Below, piece after piece: positions 4,509 to 5,583 of a DNA stretch of 5,583 nucleotides (position 1 is the stretch's first letter; each line of letters begins with the position of its first letter). Under the pieces are notes generated by a model. It saw only the letters and a program-made list of their open reading frames with translations. It did not search any database and was not told where the DNA came from. Source of the DNA: JAHEFU01 sp020440645 (GTDB lineage Bacteria > 4484-113 > JAFGCY01); NCBI GenBank assembly GCA_020440645.1, contig JAGRNR010000095.1:1-5583 (forward strand), in the 5' to 3' direction. The position numbers were made by a program, and so were the translations under genes.

Positions 4509-4544
4509 TGCAACTCAGTACTTGCCGCGCTACTCCAAGTTGCA
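4509..4544. promoter_or_regulatory. dyad TGCAACT ... AGTTGCA in the divergent promoter region
   Basis: Perfect 7-bp arms at 4509-4515 and 4538-4544 are separated by 22 nt. The left arm lies just upstream of the minus-strand -10 box. The right arm abuts the ribosome binding site of the plus-strand gene. It might be an operator or an mRNA hairpin. A 7-bp dyad may also be chance. Confidence 0.35.
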
Positions 4545-4549
4545 GGGAG
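4544..4549 (+). promoter_or_regulatory. ribosome binding site of the exported-protein gene
   Basis: AGGGAG (core GGAG, 4546-4549) lies nine bases before the ATG at 4559. It decides in favour of this start over the in-frame TTG at 4508, which would put 17 polar residues before the signal peptide. Confidence 0.65.
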
Positions 4550-4558
4550 CGAATTCAA

Positions 4559-5389
4559 ATGTGGAAGGGAATTGCCTGGCTGATGCTGCTTTACGGCCTG
4601 CTGGTGACGGCGGCGGTGGTTGATGCCGGCGATAAGAAGCAGGGCCTGGCGCAGATGTTCTCCAGCTGGCAGCAGAACTATGCCGCGCTTAAGGAGCGCA
4701 TGCAGGCGGACGGGATCGAAGCGCCGCCGGTGGCCCGCTTCGACGGGCATGACCCGCTGGTCGCAATCAGTGGCAAGGCCACGACCGAACTGATGGATGA
4801 CGGGCAGGAGGGCTGGCTGGAATGGACACCGGACCGCGAGACTGCGCCGATCGACCTGCTCGGCCTGATGCTGAGGCCCGGCCCGCCGGACGCGAATGCG
4901 CTGGCGATGGACATGCGCGCCAGCTATGACGGCCAGGTGGTGGTCGGTGTGATGGAGCGCGACGGCAGCTCTTACACGGTTTTTCCTGAACGGCTGGAGC
5001 GGGAATGGACGCATTACGAATTCCCGCTGGTGTTGATGACGCTGTCTGATGACAGTGAGGATGAGAACGGCCAGCTGGACGTCGACCAGCTGGAGAGCGT
5101 GCTGATCGGCTACCTCGACACGAAGCAGGGCACCACCGCCGAGGATGGGCCGCGCGTGATCGAGATTGACGAGGTGCACTTCCAGCGCGTCAGTGACAAC
5201 CCGATGTTCCCGGATTTCCGCCCGGGGATGGGCGAGGGCGGACCCGGCGGTGGTCCGGGCCGGCGCAACGGCGAGGAAGGCCCCGGGATGGGGCAGGGTG
5301 ATGGCCCACCACCAGGGCAGGGCAGGCAGCGTCCGCGCGAACGCCTGCGGGACCGGATCGACCAGAGGCAGGAAGGCAGCGGGCAGTAG
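4559..5389 (+). CDS. exported protein with a probable CBM-like beta-sandwich and Gly/Pro/Arg-rich tail
   Basis: I do not recognise a named gene. The 276 residues begin with a signal peptide: K3, a hydrophobic core at about 5-21 (WLMLLYGLLVTAAVV) and a likely cut after VDA (21-23). Residues ~28-50 look helical. Residues ~65-210 have the strand pattern of galactose-binding or carbohydrate-binding-module folds (CBM11/CIA30-like): LAMDMRASYDG (115-125), VMERDGSSYTVFP (131-143), EREWTHYEFPL (147-157), the acidic DDSEDENGQLDVDQ loop (164-177) and the closing IEIDEVHF (201-208). That assignment is inferred from pattern only. From ~222 the chain is low-complexity Gly/Pro with Met, then a charged Arg-rich end (257-270), probably disordered. 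No catalytic residues are evident, so a binding or surface role is likelier than an enzyme. It is divergent from the AroA-like gene and followed by hairpin 5404-5421. Its last codons and TAG stop lie in a heptamer tract. Confidence 0.8.
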   Translation: MWKGIAWLMLLYGLLVTAAVVDAGDKKQGLAQMFSSWQQNYAALKERMQADGIEAPPVARFDGHDPLVAISGKATTELMDDGQEGWLEWTPDRETAPIDLLGLMLRPGPPDANALAMDMRASYDGQVVVGVMERDGSSYTVFPERLEREWTHYEFPLVLMTLSDDSEDENGQLDVDQLESVLIGYLDTKQGTTAEDGPRVIEIDEVHFQRVSDNPMFPDFRPGMGEGGPGGGPGRRNGEEGPGMGQGDGPPPGQGRQRPRERLRDRIDQRQEGSGQ

Positions 5390-5408
5390 GCAGGAGGCCG
5401 GAGGTCAG
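5366..5408 (+). repeat. heptamer tract (AGGCAGN) across the stop codon of the exported-protein gene
   Basis: From 5374 five consecutive 7-mers (AGGCAGC, GGGCAGT, AGGCAGG, AGGCCGG, AGGTCAG) run through the TAG stop at 5387-5389. An earlier AGGCAGG at 5366 is one base out of register. The tract encodes the C-terminal RQEGSGQ. Confidence 0.7.
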
Positions 5409-5421
5409 ACGAGAGTCTGAC
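5404..5421. terminator. hairpin with GAGA loop after the exported-protein gene
   Basis: GTCAGAC and GTCTGAC form a perfect 7-bp stem around GAGA, 15 nt past the stop codon, followed by AACAGCC. The minus-strand hairpin at 3057-3074 has the same loop and flanks (GAGG before, AACAGC after), but with a C-G pair where this one has T-A. There is no T-run, so an intrinsic terminator in the strict sense is doubtful. Confidence 0.5.
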
Positions 5422-5430
5422 AACAGCCTT

Positions 5431-5507
5431 CAGTGGTCAGTGGTCAGTGGTCAGTGGTCGGTGGTCAGTGGTCAGTGGTCGGTGGTCAGTGGTCGGTGGT
5501 AGGTGGG
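5431..5507 (+). repeat. heptamer array, 10 x C[A/G]GTGGT plus a decayed unit
   Basis: Ten exact-length units run from 5431 to 5500, seven CAGTGGT and three CGGTGGT, followed by AGGTGGG and then CAGAAGG-like units to 5520. The T/G-rich strand is again the coding strand of the upstream gene. Shorter relatives are at 606-640 (minus) and 2081-2094 (plus). Confidence 0.95.
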
Positions 5508-5525
5508 CAGAAGGCAGAAGCGTAC

Positions 5526-5575
5526 GGTTCAGAACATAGGTAACGGTTTAGGCTCAATACATGGGTAACGTTTCA
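5526..5575 (+). repeat. 25-bp tandem repeat, possible end of an insertion element
   Basis: Two adjacent 25-bp units (5526-5550 and 5551-5575) agree at 19 of 25 positions around the core ACAT[A/G]GGTAACG. Directly repeated sites of this size are typical of transposase-binding ends in some IS families. The base composition changes here and the window ends before any transposase gene could be seen. I cannot name the family. Confidence 0.45.
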
Positions 5576-5583
5576 ATTGAACT

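Noticed and set aside
4498..4536. Clear sigma-70 promoter for the plus-strand gene
   Set aside because: TTGCAA (4508) with TACTCC (4531) has a poor -10 and would place the start too close to the ribosome binding site. TATTAT (4497) has no -35. I could not choose one.
4508..4558. TTG start giving 17 extra residues for the exported protein
   Set aside because: It would bury the signal peptide behind a polar, Cys/Arg-containing segment and lacks a ribosome binding site. The ATG at 4559 has one.
5048..5089. EF-hand or dockerin calcium loop in the acidic stretch DDSEDENGQLDVDQ
   Set aside because: Spacing of acidic residues does not fit an EF-hand well (Ser at position 1, Gln at position 12), and such a loop is expected between strands in CBM-like folds.
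1..5583. tRNA, rRNA or riboswitch
   Set aside because: I looked for cloverleaf-like arms, T-loop GGTTCRANNCC sequences and known riboswitch cores and found none that fold convincingly.

Overview
The window looks like a chromosomal piece of a GC-rich, Gram-negative-type environmental bacterium. The genes have strong G/C third positions. The long gaps are packed with short, polar, period-7 and period-8 repeats and small palindromes. From memory, such intergenic micro-repeats are common in Planctomycetota and neighbouring phyla. That is a weak placement, because no rRNA or other marker gene is present.

Layout. Positions 1-654 hold no gene, only repeats. A 405-codon HD-GYP protein (probable c-di-GMP phosphodiesterase) lies on the minus strand at 655-1872. 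Positions 1873-3142 are again gene-free and consist largely of repeat modules. A 439-codon protein of the EPSP synthase (AroA) family lies on the minus strand at 3143-4462. A 96-bp divergent intergenic region (4463-4558) separates it from a plus-strand gene for a 276-residue exported protein (4559-5389), which has a probable carbohydrate-binding-like beta-sandwich and a Gly/Pro/Arg-rich tail. The right edge (5390-5583) carries a hairpin, a long CAGTGGT heptamer array and a 25-bp tandem repeat that may be the end of an insertion element. I see no operon: the two minus-strand genes are 1.27 kb apart and the third gene is divergent. There is no sign that the three genes share a pathway.

Two points stand out. 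First, the AroA-like protein keeps the EPSP synthase scaffold (GDxSSAA, SRDHxER, DELP and DHR motifs) but has lost or changed many active-site residues. By E. coli numbering these are K22>R, N94>R, G96>F, R100>K, Q171>E, K340>R, E341>M and K411>H. It is an intact, coding-biased gene, so it may be a repurposed enolpyruvyltransferase-fold protein or a non-canonical EPSP synthase.

Second, the intergenic DNA is ordered. All three genes stop with TAG, and each TAG lies inside a heptamer-periodic tract. A family of 19-bp palindromes (mostly 8-bp arms with a 3-nt loop, preceded by GTA[G/C]) varies its arm sequence while keeping the arms complementary. Palindromes, heptamer arrays and octamer arrays recur in the same order in both orientations, which suggests a composite intergenic element. 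What these elements do is not known to me.
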